DNA of 64,000 bases from Giesbergeria sp. (GCA_017985015.1 JAGNYI010000012.1:18980-82979), one strand, 5' to 3'; counted from the stretch's first letter, positions 23,432 to 31,525 are shown. Notes: generated by a model from the letters alone, not told the origin. Made by a program: numbers and translations.

Positions 23432-24367
23432 TCAGGTGCTGCTGCGGACCGTAAGCTCAAATCCCAGGTCGACGCAGTTGCGCGCCACGGGTTCACCGCG
23501 CATCAGCGAAAGCAGCATGCGCGCGCTGGCTTCGCCGATGCTGCTGCGCGGCGTGCGCACCGTGGTGAGGGCGGGCAGCATTTGCTCGCTGCCTGCCAGA
23601 TCGTTGAAACCGGCGATGGCCACCCGATCTGGTACGGCCACGCCGAGCCTCGGGGCTGCCAGCAAGGCGCCCTGCGCCAGGTCGTCGTTGCAGAAAAATA
23701 CGGCGTCCACGTCTGGATGCGCGCGCAGCAATTGCGCAAACAGTTCGCCCCCCACGCGCAGCGAAGACGCCTCGGGGCGGAGCAGTTCAAGGCTGGGGTC
23801 GTACCGGCCTGTTGCCCGCAGGCTGCGCCGATAGCCTTCGGCGCGCTGCAGGGTGCGCGGGTCGAGTTGCGCGGCCACAAAGGCGATGCGGCGGTAGCCG
23901 CGCCCAAGCAAATGCTGCGTCATGCACTCGCCTGCATCCTGCTGCGAAAAGCCCACGCAATAGACGTCGTTGGCGCGCGTGGTTTCCATCAGGTGCACGC
24001 AGGGCACGCCGCTGGCCGCCACGCGCTGGCGTGCGTCCGGGGTGCGGTCAAAACCGGTGAGCAACAGGCCTGCGGGCCGCATGGCGAAGTAGGACGCCAG
24101 CAGCTTTTCTTCTTCCTTAGGGTCGTAGTGCGTCACGCCGATGAGCATCTGGTAGCCCTCGGGCGCCAGTTGGCGCTGCACGGCTTCGAGCACGTCGACG
24201 AACAGCGCGTTGGACAGCAGCGGCACCAGCACCGGCACCAGCACACTGCGCTGCGACGCCAGGGCGCGCGCAGCGGGGTCGGGCACATAGCCGAGGGCGT
24301 CGGCCGCCTGCCGGACCCGCTCGACCAGCTCGGCCGCCACTGCGCGCTCGCCGCGCAGGGCACGCGA
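23432..24367 (-). pseudogene. LacI-family regulator (GntR-like), N-terminally truncated
   Basis: 311 codons from Ser-Arg-Ala-Leu to the stop. The sugar-binding core is complete: VAAELVERVRQAADALGYVP hinge region, PVLVPLLSNALFVDVLEAVQ, VFFCNDDLAQGALLAA, VAIAGFNDLAGSEQM and TVRTPRSSIGEASARMLL. The helix-turn-helix is missing except for its very end (SRAL, normally within the VSRALRG recognition helix). Homology stops at 24367, where sequence belonging to the TRAP-side gene begins, and no start codon stands at a proper place. Without the DNA-binding helices it cannot work as a repressor. Its location divergent from a TRAP operon suggests it once controlled that operon, perhaps for gluconate. Confidence 0.8.
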
Positions 24368-24471
24368 ACCCCCAGGGCGAGCCCGGTGTGCTGGTGCTCG
24401 ATGCCACCCGCCCACTGCCCGAGCTTTGCGATGCCGTGTACGCCTGGCTGGCTGCATCGGTGGAGGCCTGA
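24367..24471 (+). pseudogene. C-terminal remnant of a gluconokinase-like gene
   Basis: 34 codons ending in TGA, 4 bases before the TRAP small-subunit ATG: NPQGEPGVLVLDATRPLPEL followed by CDAVYAWLAASVEA. The pattern GEPGVLVLDAT...AWL resembles the C-terminus of GntK-type gluconokinases (inference from memory; shikimate-kinase-like tails are similar). Everything upstream is lost: the sequence joins directly to the truncated LacI-type gene on the other strand at about 24364-24372. Confidence 0.6.
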
Positions 24472-24475
24472 CGCC

Positions 24476-24955
24476 ATGCCGACACCCAAATTCTTTCAGC
24501 GGGCTGTGGAAGCCTTGATGGCGCTCAGCTTGCTGGTCATGGTGATTGCCGTGTTTGGCAACGTGGTGCAGCGCTACCTTTGGGGCACGGGCTGGGTGGT
24601 GTCCGAGGAGCTCTCGCGCCTGCTGTTTGTCTGGCTGGTCAGCCTGGCCGCCACGCTTGCTTACAGCGAGGGGCAGCACCTGGGGTTTGATCTGGTCACT
24701 GCGCGCTTGCATGGGCGCCGGGCGGCTGCGGCGCGCTGGCTTGCGCGCGGGCTCATCGCCGTTTCGCTGTATTACCTGATCGTCGGCGCCTGGCAGCAGG
24801 TGCTGGTCGGTATGGACAGCCGCAGCCCGGTGATGAACTACCCGCTGGCGCTGGGCGCGGGCGGCATTCTGTTCATGGGTGTGTGCATGGCGGTGATTTT
24901 GGTGGCCGAGTGCTGGACAGAACTGCGCGGTCAGCGCACGGGGGACGCAGCATGA
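24476..24955 (+). CDS. TRAP transporter small permease subunit (DctQ family)
   Basis: 159 aa with four hydrophobic helices (around residues 15-35, 50-68, 90-110 and 130-150) and the DctQ pattern GNVVQRYLWGTGWVVSEELS, RLLFVWLVSLAATLAYSEGQ, H(L)GFDL. It is the small membrane subunit of a tripartite ATP-independent periplasmic transporter driven by ion gradients. The stop overlaps the large-subunit start as ATGA. Substrate is probably a sugar acid or other carboxylate, judged only by the truncated regulator and kinase next to it. Confidence 0.9.
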   Translation: MPTPKFFQRAVEALMALSLLVMVIAVFGNVVQRYLWGTGWVVSEELSRLLFVWLVSLAATLAYSEGQHLGFDLVTARLHGRRAAAARWLARGLIAVSLYYLIVGAWQQVLVGMDSRSPVMNYPLALGAGGILFMGVCMAVILVAECWTELRGQRTGDAA

Positions 24956-26229
24956 CCATCGCCCTGTTTCTTGGCGTGCTCTTTGCCACCATGGTGGTGG
25001 GCGTACCGATTGCCTTTTCACTGCTGCTGACGGCGCTGGCGCTCATGGTGCAGCTCGATTTTTTCGACGCACAGTTGCTGGCCCAGAACACCCAGGCCGG
25101 GTTCGACAGCTTTCCGTTGCTGGCCGTGCCTTTCTTCATCCTGGCCGGCGAACTGATGAATGCTGGCGGCCTGAGCCGGCGCATCATCGATCTGGCGCGC
25201 ACCTTTGTCGGCCATGTGGAGGGCGGCCTGGGCTACGTGGCGATTGCCGCCTCGCTCATGCTGGCCTCGATGAGCGGCTCGGCCATTGCCGATACCGCCG
25301 CGCTCGCCACGCTGCTGCTGCCCATGATGCGGCGCCAGAATTACCCGGATGGGTCGAGTGCCGGCCTGATTGGTGCGGGCGGCATCATCGCACCCATCGT
25401 GCCGCCGTCCATGCCCATGGTGATCTACGGCGTGACGACCAACACCTCCATCAGCAAGCTGTTTCTCGCCGGCATCGTGCCGGGCATCCTGATGGCGGTG
25501 GCCCTGGTATTCGTCTGGCGCGGCGTGGCCAAATCCAAGGCCTTGCCGGTGGCCGAAAAGGCATCGTGGGCCGAGCGCCGGCGCGCCCTGGTCACCAGTG
25601 CCTGGGCGCTGGGTTTGCCGGTGATCATCATCGGCGGGCTGCGCGCCGGACTGTTCACGCCGACCGAAGCGGCCGTGGTGGCGGCGGTCTATGCGCTGCT
25701 GGTGGCCACGCTGGTGTACCGCGAACTGAATTTGGCCGGCATTTATCGTGTGTTTGTGGCTGCGTCGCGCACCACGGGTGTGGTCATGTTTTTGTGCGGC
25801 GCGGCTACCGCAGCGTCGTACATGATCACGCTGGCGGACCTGCCCAGCCAGCTGGCGCAGAGCATGGGTCCGTTGCTGCACAGCCCGCTGCTGTTCATGA
25901 CGGTGGTGTGCCTGTTTCTGCTCGCCGTGGGCATGGTGATGGACCTGACTCCCACCATTCTCATTCTCGGCCCGGTGCTGGCGCCCTTGGCGGCACGCGC
26001 CGGTATCGACCCGGTGTACTTCGGCTTCATCTTCATCTTCGTCGGCTGCCTGGGCTTGTTGACGCCGCCCGTGGGCACGGTGCTCAACGTGGTGGCCGGC
26101 GTCGGCCAGCTGCGCATGGAGCCGGTGATCCGCGGCGTGATGCCGTTTCTGGCGGTGTACCTCGTCACTCTGGTGCTGCTCATCGTGTTCCCGCAGATCG
26201 TGCTCTGGCCTCTCCAACTGATGTTCTGA
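24952..26229 (+). CDS. TRAP transporter large permease subunit (DctM family)
   Basis: 425 aa, about 12 transmembrane segments. Typical family blocks: FFILAGELMNAGGLSRRIID, MSGSAIADTAALATLLLPMM, GGIIAPIVPPSMPMVIYGV, and near the end MDLTPTILILGPVLAPLA and FVGCLGLLTPPVGTVLNV. The start MTIALFLGVLFATM overlaps the dctQ stop, so both are co-translated. It forms the transport channel with the small subunit and receives substrate from the binding protein encoded next. Confidence 0.94.
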   Translation: MTIALFLGVLFATMVVGVPIAFSLLLTALALMVQLDFFDAQLLAQNTQAGFDSFPLLAVPFFILAGELMNAGGLSRRIIDLARTFVGHVEGGLGYVAIAASLMLASMSGSAIADTAALATLLLPMMRRQNYPDGSSAGLIGAGGIIAPIVPPSMPMVIYGVTTNTSISKLFLAGIVPGILMAVALVFVWRGVAKSKALPVAEKASWAERRRALVTSAWALGLPVIIIGGLRAGLFTPTEAAVVAAVYALLVATLVYRELNLAGIYRVFVAASRTTGVVMFLCGAATAASYMITLADLPSQLAQSMGPLLHSPLLFMTVVCLFLLAVGMVMDLTPTILILGPVLAPLAARAGIDPVYFGFIFIFVGCLGLLTPPVGTVLNVVAGVGQLRMEPVIRGVMPFLAVYLVTLVLLIVFPQIVLWPLQLMF

Positions 26230-26275
26230 GGCCGCGCGGTTTTCTTTTGTCTGCCCCGTTCCCAAGGAGATTTCC

Positions 26276-27307
26276 ATGAAATTCAAGCCACTTGCACATG
26301 TCGCCGGTCTTGCCGCGAGCCTCGCCCTCGCTGCCACGCTGGGCGCGGGCGCCGCCCACGCGCAGGACGCGAAGAACCGCATCATCCGTTTTGGCTACGG
26401 CCTGAACGAAATGTCCAACCAGGGCCGCGCCACGAAGCTGTTTGCCGAGGAAGTCGAGAAAAACTCCGGCGGCAAGATGAAGCTGCGCGCCATTGGTGCG
26501 GCCGCCCTGGGCTCCGACGTGCAGATGCAGCAGGCATTGATCGGCGGCGCGCAGGAGATGATGGTCGGCTCGACGGCCACACTGGTCGGTATCACCAAGG
26601 AAATGGCGATATGGGACACCCCCTTCCTGTTCAACAACGGCAAGGAAGCCGACGCCGTGCTCGATGGCCCCGTCGGCCAGAAGATCATGGACAAGCTGCA
26701 GGAAAAGGGCCTGGTCGGCCTCGTGTACTGGGAGAACGGGTTTCGCAACCTGACCAACAACAAGCGCGCCGTCACCAAGCTTGAAGACCTCGACGGCATC
26801 AAGCTGCGCGTGATGCAGAACAACGTCTTCATCGACAGCTTCAAAACGCTGGGCGCCAACGCCGTGCCGCTGCCGTTTTCCGAGCTGTTCACCGCCCTGG
26901 AAACCAAGACCGTCGACGGCCAGGAAAACCCCTTCAACACCATCCTGTCGAGCAAGTTCTATGAGGTGCAAAAGTACCTCACGGTGACCAACCACGTCTA
27001 CAGCCCCTGGATCGTGCTGGTGAGCAAGAAATACTGGGATGGCCTGTCCAAGAGCGAGCAAAAAGTGCTGATGGACGCCGCCAGGAAGAGCCGCGATTTC
27101 GAGCGCCAGGACACCCGCGCCGAAGCCGACAAGGCGCTGGCCGATCTGAAGGCCAAGGGCATGGAGATCAACCAGCTGCCGCCCGCCGAGGCCAACCGCA
27201 TGCGCGAGAAGCTGAGCACGGTGAACGCCGGCATCGCCGCCAACGTGGGCCAGCCGCTGTGGGACGAAGTGCAGGCCGCGGTGAAGAAAGCACGCGCCGC
27301 GCAGTAA
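26276..27307 (+). CDS. TRAP transporter substrate-binding protein (DctP family)
   Basis: 343 aa periplasmic protein. Signal peptide of ~29 residues ending AAHAQ. The DctP fold shows RFGYGLNEMSNQGRATKLFA, WDTPFLFNNGKEADAVLDG, LEDLDGIKLRVMQNNVFIDS (the arginine in KLRVMQ is the usual carboxylate anchor), and PFSELFTALETKTVDGQENP. It is the third gene of the operon, 46 bases after dctM, with AAGGAGA before the ATG. The conserved Arg supports an acidic substrate. Confidence 0.94.
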   Translation: MKFKPLAHVAGLAASLALAATLGAGAAHAQDAKNRIIRFGYGLNEMSNQGRATKLFAEEVEKNSGGKMKLRAIGAAALGSDVQMQQALIGGAQEMMVGSTATLVGITKEMAIWDTPFLFNNGKEADAVLDGPVGQKIMDKLQEKGLVGLVYWENGFRNLTNNKRAVTKLEDLDGIKLRVMQNNVFIDSFKTLGANAVPLPFSELFTALETKTVDGQENPFNTILSSKFYEVQKYLTVTNHVYSPWIVLVSKKYWDGLSKSEQKVLMDAARKSRDFERQDTRAEADKALADLKAKGMEINQLPPAEANRMREKLSTVNAGIAANVGQPLWDEVQAAVKKARAAQ

Positions 27308-27330
27308 GCGCACGGTGCTTGTCCGAAACC

Positions 27331-27354
27331 AAGGCTGCCGAGGCCGCCTTTTTT
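27331..27354 (+). terminator. probable terminator after the TRAP operon
   Basis: AAGGC and GCCTT arms around a 10-base loop, followed by TTTTTT. It sits between the convergent TRAP operon and nrtD. The stem is short, so strength is uncertain. Confidence 0.45.
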
Positions 27355-27366
27355 CCAGGCCCGCGC

Positions 27367-28218
27367 TCAGGCCGCCTTTTCCACGTGCGCCTGCCGGGTG
27401 TACAAAAAATCCAGCACCGCTTTGCGGCAGCGCAGGTAGACCGGGTCTTCGGCCAGCACCACGCGCTGGCGTGGGCGCGCAAGGGGTACGTGCAGCACCT
27501 CGCCAATGGTGGCTGCGGGGCCGTTGGTCAGCATGACGATCTTGTCGGCCAGCAGCACGGCTTCGTCCACGTCGTGCGTCACCATCACCACGGTGCTGCG
27601 CGTGCGCAGGACGATTTCCAGCAGTTCGTCCTGCAGCCTGGCGCGGGTGAGGGCGTCGAGCGCGCCGAAGGGCTCGTCCATCAACAGCACCTGCGGCTCC
27701 ATGGACAGCGCGCGGGCGATGCCCACGCGCTGCTTCATGCCGCCCGAGATTTCGCCTGGGCGTTTGCCGGCGGCGTGCGACAGCCCCACCAGCGCCAGCG
27801 CCGCCTGCGTGCGCTCGCGCAACTGGGCGCGGCTCTCGGTGGTGCCGAAAACCCGTTCCACCGCCAGGTAGACGTTGTCGTGGCAGCTCATCCAGGGCAG
27901 CAGCGAATGGTTCTGGAACACCACCGCGCGCTCCGGGCCGGGGCCTTTGATCTCGCGGTTGGCGCACAGCAGCACGCCGCTGGTGGGCGTGGTGAGCCCG
28001 GCCATCAGATTGAGCAGCGTCGATTTGCCGCAGCCCGAATGCCCGATCAGAGCGACGAATTCGCCCTGCGCGATCTGCAGGTTGATGTTTTGCAGCGCAG
28101 TGAACGGGCCTTTGGCCGTCTTGAAGGTTTGCCCCACCTGCTGGATGTCGAGGTAGCGTGCAGCCTGTGGCGCAGAGCGGGCGGGCAGGGCGGCGGTGGT
28201 GTCGCTGTGGGTGGTCAT
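27367..28218 (-). CDS. nrtD: nitrate ABC transporter, ATP-binding protein
   Basis: 283 aa. Walker A GHSGCGKST at residues 59-67, signature EISGGMKQRVGIARAL, Walker B VLLMDEPFGALDALTR and H-loop MVTHDVDEAV. Closest by pattern to the NrtD/SsuB/TauB group; the neighbours nrtA and nrtB fix nitrate (possibly nitrite or cyanate) as substrate. The start overlaps the nrtB stop as ATGA. It is the last gene of the nrt unit; the next nitrate gene, nirB, is 5.3 kb further on. Confidence 0.93.
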   Translation of the reverse strand: MTTHSDTTAALPARSAPQAARYLDIQQVGQTFKTAKGPFTALQNINLQIAQGEFVALIGHSGCGKSTLLNLMAGLTTPTSGVLLCANREIKGPGPERAVVFQNHSLLPWMSCHDNVYLAVERVFGTTESRAQLRERTQAALALVGLSHAAGKRPGEISGGMKQRVGIARALSMEPQVLLMDEPFGALDALTRARLQDELLEIVLRTRSTVVMVTHDVDEAVLLADKIVMLTNGPAATIGEVLHVPLARPRQRVVLAEDPVYLRCRKAVLDFLYTRQAHVEKAA

Positions 28219-29144
28219 GTGCGTGTCTCCTCAAAAGTGAAGGCCGATGCGATGCGCACCAGGGCGAATTCCAGTGCGTAGCCGACCACGCCGATGATGA
28301 AGATGGCGATCAGGATGTGGGCCACGTTCAGGTTGTTCCACTCGTCCCACACCCAAAAGCCAATGCCGACGCCGCCGGTCAGCATCTCGGCCGCCACGAT
28401 CACCAGCCAGGCGGTGCTGACCGCCAGCCGCACGCCGGTCAGCATGTAGGGCAGCACGGCGGGGAACAGGATGCGCGTGGCGATCTTCCATTCCGACAGG
28501 TTCAGCACGCGCGCCACGTTCATGTAGTCCTGCGGCACGCGCTGCACGCCGGTGGCGGTGTTGATGACCATGGGCCAGATCGAGCAGATGAAGATCGTCC
28601 AGATGGCCGCCGGGTTGGCGCCCTTGAACACCAGCAGGCCAATTGGCAGCCAGGCCAGGGGCGAGACCGGCCGCAGCAGGCTGATGAGCGGCCCGAACAT
28701 GCGCGAGAGGAAGGTGAAGCGCCCGATGGCAAAGCCCGCCGGAATCCCCACCGCCGCCGCCAGCCCAAAGCCCACGGCCACGCGTTCGAGCGAGGCCAGC
28801 ACGTTCCAGCCCACGCCCTGGTCGTTGGGGCCGTTGCGGTAGAACGGGTCGGCAAACAGCTCGCGCGCCTGCTGCCAGGTAGCGGCCGGGCCGGGAATGC
28901 TGGCGCCCGTGCCGGCCGAGACCAGCGCCCACACGCCCAGCAGCAGCGCAAAGCCGCACAGCGGCGGCAGCACCGCCAGCCAGAAGGCGCGTGTCGGCAG
29001 CGGGCCACGCGGGGTATTTTCAAGGTCTTTTGGGCCTCTAGCGCTTGTGCTGATTGCGCTAACAGCTATATTTTTAATAGCCCCGGAGTGCGCAGGCACG
29101 CCTGCGGTGGCTTCGGGCGGGGAATGGAAAACGGCGGCAACCAT
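28215..29144 (-). CDS. nrtB: nitrate ABC transporter, permease
   Basis: 309 aa, six transmembrane segments, with the permease EAA-type loop ARVLNLSEWKIATRILFPAV and typical NrtB blocks LLRPVSPLAWLPIGLLVFKG, ICSIWPMVINTATGVQRVPQ and GGVGIGFWVWDEWNNLN. The ~50-residue cytoplasmic N-terminus ahead of the first helix contains the translation of a dispersed repeat copy (AIKNIAVSAISTSARGPKDL), so it was extended by the repeat. Start MVAAVFHSPPEATA lies 17 bases after nrtA. Confidence 0.93.
   Translation of the reverse strand: MVAAVFHSPPEATAGVPAHSGAIKNIAVSAISTSARGPKDLENTPRGPLPTRAFWLAVLPPLCGFALLLGVWALVSAGTGASIPGPAATWQQARELFADPFYRNGPNDQGVGWNVLASLERVAVGFGLAAAVGIPAGFAIGRFTFLSRMFGPLISLLRPVSPLAWLPIGLLVFKGANPAAIWTIFICSIWPMVINTATGVQRVPQDYMNVARVLNLSEWKIATRILFPAVLPYMLTGVRLAVSTAWLVIVAAEMLTGGVGIGFWVWDEWNNLNVAHILIAIFIIGVVGYALEFALVRIASAFTFEETRT
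29015..29082 (-). repeat. dispersed 60-bp palindromic repeat, copy inside nrtB
   Basis: Minus strand: AAAATATAGCTGTTAGCGCA, spacer, CACAAGCGCTAGAGGCCCAA, then an A-rich end; a well-preserved copy, translated in frame. Confidence 0.85.
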
Positions 29145-29161
29145 GGGGGAGCTCCTAAGGG

Positions 29162-30406
29162 TCAGGCGTGAATCTTGAAACCGTCGGCGTACTTGGCGGG
29201 GTCTTTGCCGTCCCACACCACGCCGTCGATCAGTGTGCTGCTGCGCACCTCGCTCCTGGGCAGCGGCGTGCCGCTGGCCGCGGCGGCCTCCTTGTAGAGG
29301 TCGATGCGGTTGATGGCGCGCGCCACGCCGGCGTAATCGGGGTGGTCTTTGAGCAGGCCCCAGCGCTTGTGCTGCGTCAGGAACCACATGCCGTCCGACA
29401 GGTAGGGGAAGTTGACCGCACCGCCGTCATAGAACTTCATGTGGTTGGGGTCGTCCCAGGTCTTGCCCAGGCCGTTGTCGTAGCGTCCGAGGATGCGCGG
29501 GGCAATCGTGTTCACCGAGGTGTTCACGTACGACTTGGCGGCAATGGTCTGCGCCATGCGCGTCTTGTTGGCGGCGCTCTCGTCGATCCAGCGGCTGGCC
29601 TCCAGAATGGCCGCCGTCACCGCGCGGGCGGTGTTGGGGTACTTCTGGGCAAATTCGGCGGTGGTGCCCAGCACTTTTTCGGGGTGGTCCTTCCACACAT
29701 CCTGCGAGGTGGCGGCCGTGATGCCCACGCCATCGGCAATGGCGCGCGCGTTCCAGGGCTCGCCCACGCTGAAGCCGTCCATGTTGCCCACGCGCATGTT
29801 GGCCACCATCTGCGGCGGCGGCACGACGATGCACTTGACATCCTTGAACGGGTCAATGCCGGCAGACGCCAGCCAGTAGTACAGCCACATGGCGTGCGTG
29901 CCGGTCGGGAAGGTCTGTGCAAAGGTGTACTCGCGCGGCTCTTTCTTCATCAGCGCCGCCAGGCCGGCCAGGTGGGTCGCGCCCTTGTCGGCCAGCGCTT
30001 TGGAGAGCGTCAGCCCCTGGCCGTTGCGGTTGAGGGTCATCAGCACCGCCATGTCCTTTTTAGGGCCGGCCAGCCCGAGGTGCACGCCGTAGACCAGGCC
30101 GTACAGCACATGGGCGAAGTCCAGTTCGCCGTTGACCAGCTTGTCGCGCACGCCGGCCCAGCTTGCCTCTTTGCTGGGCACGATGGTGACGCCGTGCTTC
30201 TTGTCGAAACCCAGCACCGAGGCCATCACCACGCTGGCGCAATCGGTCAGCGGGATGAAGCCAATCTTCACCTCCTTCTTCTCGGGGGCGTCCGAGCCCT
30301 GGGCGTGGACCAGCGCGCGCAGCGCGGGGCAGATCCCCACGGCGCCCACGGCGGCGGCCTGCAGCACGGTGCGGCGGGGCAAGCGGGTTGTCAGAAGATC
30401 GGTCAT
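29162..30406 (-). CDS. nrtA: nitrate ABC transporter, substrate-binding protein
   Basis: 414 aa. A twin-arginine-type leader (RLPRRTVLQAAAVGAVG, R11-R12) points to export by the Tat system. The NrtA/CmpA fold follows: VKIGFIPLTDCASVVMASVL, LVNGELDFAHVLYGLVYGVH, PPPQMVANMRVGNMDGFSVG and GEPWNARAIADGVG. It captures nitrate in the periplasm. First gene of the nrt unit; its mRNA leader holds an attenuator and its promoter is of sigma-54 type. A NasS-type sensor gene, the usual partner of NasT, is not seen in the window. Confidence 0.94.
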   Translation of the reverse strand: MTDLLTTRLPRRTVLQAAAVGAVGICPALRALVHAQGSDAPEKKEVKIGFIPLTDCASVVMASVLGFDKKHGVTIVPSKEASWAGVRDKLVNGELDFAHVLYGLVYGVHLGLAGPKKDMAVLMTLNRNGQGLTLSKALADKGATHLAGLAALMKKEPREYTFAQTFPTGTHAMWLYYWLASAGIDPFKDVKCIVVPPPQMVANMRVGNMDGFSVGEPWNARAIADGVGITAATSQDVWKDHPEKVLGTTAEFAQKYPNTARAVTAAILEASRWIDESAANKTRMAQTIAAKSYVNTSVNTIAPRILGRYDNGLGKTWDDPNHMKFYDGGAVNFPYLSDGMWFLTQHKRWGLLKDHPDYAGVARAINRIDLYKEAAAASGTPLPRSEVRSSTLIDGVVWDGKDPAKYADGFKIHA

Positions 30407-30433
30407 GGGGTTCCTCTTTGCGTTGGGGCAATG

Positions 30434-30499
30434 AAAAAAGGCGTCCTCACGCTGCGCAGCGCCGCTAGGGGCGGCAGATGCGCAGGGTGGGGACGCCTT
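30434..30499 (-). terminator. attenuator terminator in the nrtA leader
   Basis: Minus strand: AAAGGCGTCCCCACCCTGCG pairs with CGCAGCGTGAGGACGCCTTT around a loop that is itself partly paired (GCCGC...GCGGC), followed by TTTTTTC. It ends only 28 bases before the nrtA start codon, so by default it would stop transcription before the operon. This is the position and form expected for a terminator relieved by an ANTAR antiterminator. Confidence 0.85.
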
Positions 30500-30519
30500 T
30501 GTCCGTTGAGCGGCAGCCT

Positions 30520-30563
30520 CCACCCGCCATTGGGTGGTGCCGCCGTGTGGACCCCGAAGGGTC
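30520..30563 (-). promoter_or_regulatory. putative NasT (ANTAR) binding hairpins in the nrtA leader
   Basis: Two hairpins precede the attenuator. The second, CCACCC-AATGGC-GGGTGG, has a six-base loop with A at position 1 and G at position 4, the pattern known for ANTAR targets. The first, 12 bases upstream, is GACCC-TTCG-GGGTC, which does not show that loop pattern. The nasT gene lies 1.1 kb upstream. Assignment is inference from structure and neighbours. Confidence 0.6.
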
Positions 30564-30574
30564 TGCAAGGATCA

Positions 30575-30592
30575 ATGCAAGGCTTGTGCCAA
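30575..30592 (-). promoter_or_regulatory. sigma-54 promoter of nrtABD
   Basis: Minus strand TTGGCAC-AAGCC-TTGCAT, a full match to the sigma-54 consensus with correct GG/GC spacing. Transcription would begin about 12 bases downstream, right at the first leader hairpin. Confidence 0.88.
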
Positions 30593-30689
30593 CTTGTGGG
30601 CGGAGTGCTTGCCAGGGGAAGAGGAGCGCGAGACTCTTGGCTCTAGAGCGCTGGGGCGAGGGTTTTTGTGACCCGCGGTGCGTGGGAAT

Positions 30690-30722
30690 GCACCGGGGTT
30701 GTGCGCCGCACCATGGGAGCGC
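30690..30722. promoter_or_regulatory. NtrC-type sites upstream of nrtA
   Basis: GCAC-CGGGGTT-GTGC (30690-30704) matches the NtrC palindrome; GCAC-CATGGGA-GCGC (30708-30722) is a second site with one mismatch, 18 bases away centre to centre. They lie 100-130 bases upstream of the sigma-54 -24 element, typical enhancer distance. The rest of 30407-30768 holds no gene. Confidence 0.7.
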
Positions 30723-30768
30723 GGGAGAGACGAAGATCGGAAATGGCCCGCCTGAACCGGTGGGCCGG

Positions 30769-31311
30769 CTAAACGCCCGGTGGCAGCTTGGAGGCCATCA
30801 TCTTCTTTCGGTCGATCTTGTCCCCATCGACGATGAACGTTCCGTCACCCACGGCGTGAACCGTGCGCTTTTCCGTGCGGCCGGTATCGAGGTAGGCGGC
30901 CACCGCCTTCAGCACGACAATGTGGTGCTTCGGGATGAGGTCGACGACTTGGCACTCGATGTTGGCGAGGCATTCCCTGATCAAGGGCGGCCTGACGTGC
31001 TTGGCCGGCACGGGCGTGAGCCCGAATCTGGAAAACTTGTCCGTGTCCGCCCCGGAGCATGTCCCTATGCCGACCACCTTGTCCAGGAGGTCAACGGTGG
31101 GGATCGCAATCACGCATTCCCGGGTTTTTCGCAACGCCGCGAAAGAGTGGTTCCATTCCCCGGTGGTGATGGCGAACATCGGAGTGAAATCCAGCACCAT
31201 GGTCCAGGAAATGGTCATGACGTTGGGTTTCTCCCCATCATGGGTGGTCACGAGGACCACGGGCCCCGATTCCATCAGAGTGAAAGCCTTGCCCAGGTCA
31301 AACCGCTTCAT
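30769..31311 (-). CDS. flavin reductase-like domain protein
   Basis: 180 aa. FMN-binding split-barrel of the flavin reductase (DIM6/NTAB) family: FTLMESGPVVLVTTHDGEKP, VMTISWTMVLDFTPMFAITT, HSFAALRKTRECVIAIPTVD and IGTCSGADTDKFSRFGL. Could reduce flavin or be a small flavoprotein; substrate unknown. The start MKRFDLGKAF is preferred to an upstream ATG. Its codon choice differs from the neighbours: frequent GGG, TCC, CTC and an AGA, less of the GGC/CTG bias seen elsewhere. It lies between nasT and the nrtA enhancer sites. Together these suggest acquisition from outside (inference). Confidence 0.85.
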   Translation of the reverse strand: MKRFDLGKAFTLMESGPVVLVTTHDGEKPNVMTISWTMVLDFTPMFAITTGEWNHSFAALRKTRECVIAIPTVDLLDKVVGIGTCSGADTDKFSRFGLTPVPAKHVRPPLIRECLANIECQVVDLIPKHHIVVLKAVAAYLDTGRTEKRTVHAVGDGTFIVDGDKIDRKKMMASKLPPGV

Positions 31312-31525
31312 GAGAGCACCTCCGTGCGCGTTCGATGTTAGAGCCTGTTCATGCAAAGTTCATGTCCAGGCTCTGGCCCGTGGAATTCCAAGGAGCCTCT
31401 GCGGCATGTTTGCACCCAGCCCCGGTCGGCCGCAGCGCAGTTCGGGCGGTGCGTACAGCCACCTCCTCCATCGGGCATGTGGGGGCGCATGCAAAGGCAT
31501 GGCGGCCCCTTCGCCAGGATGGTTC

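Noticed and set aside
24367-25021. Extension of the LacI-type frame upstream to give a 529-aa protein
   Set aside because: The extension is antisense to the kinase remnant and the TRAP genes and lacks a helix-turn-helix.
30434-30499. Reading the hairpin before nrtA as the terminator of the upstream flavin reductase gene
   Set aside because: It lies 270 bases beyond that gene, downstream of a sigma-54 promoter and only 28 bases before nrtA, which fits an attenuator better.
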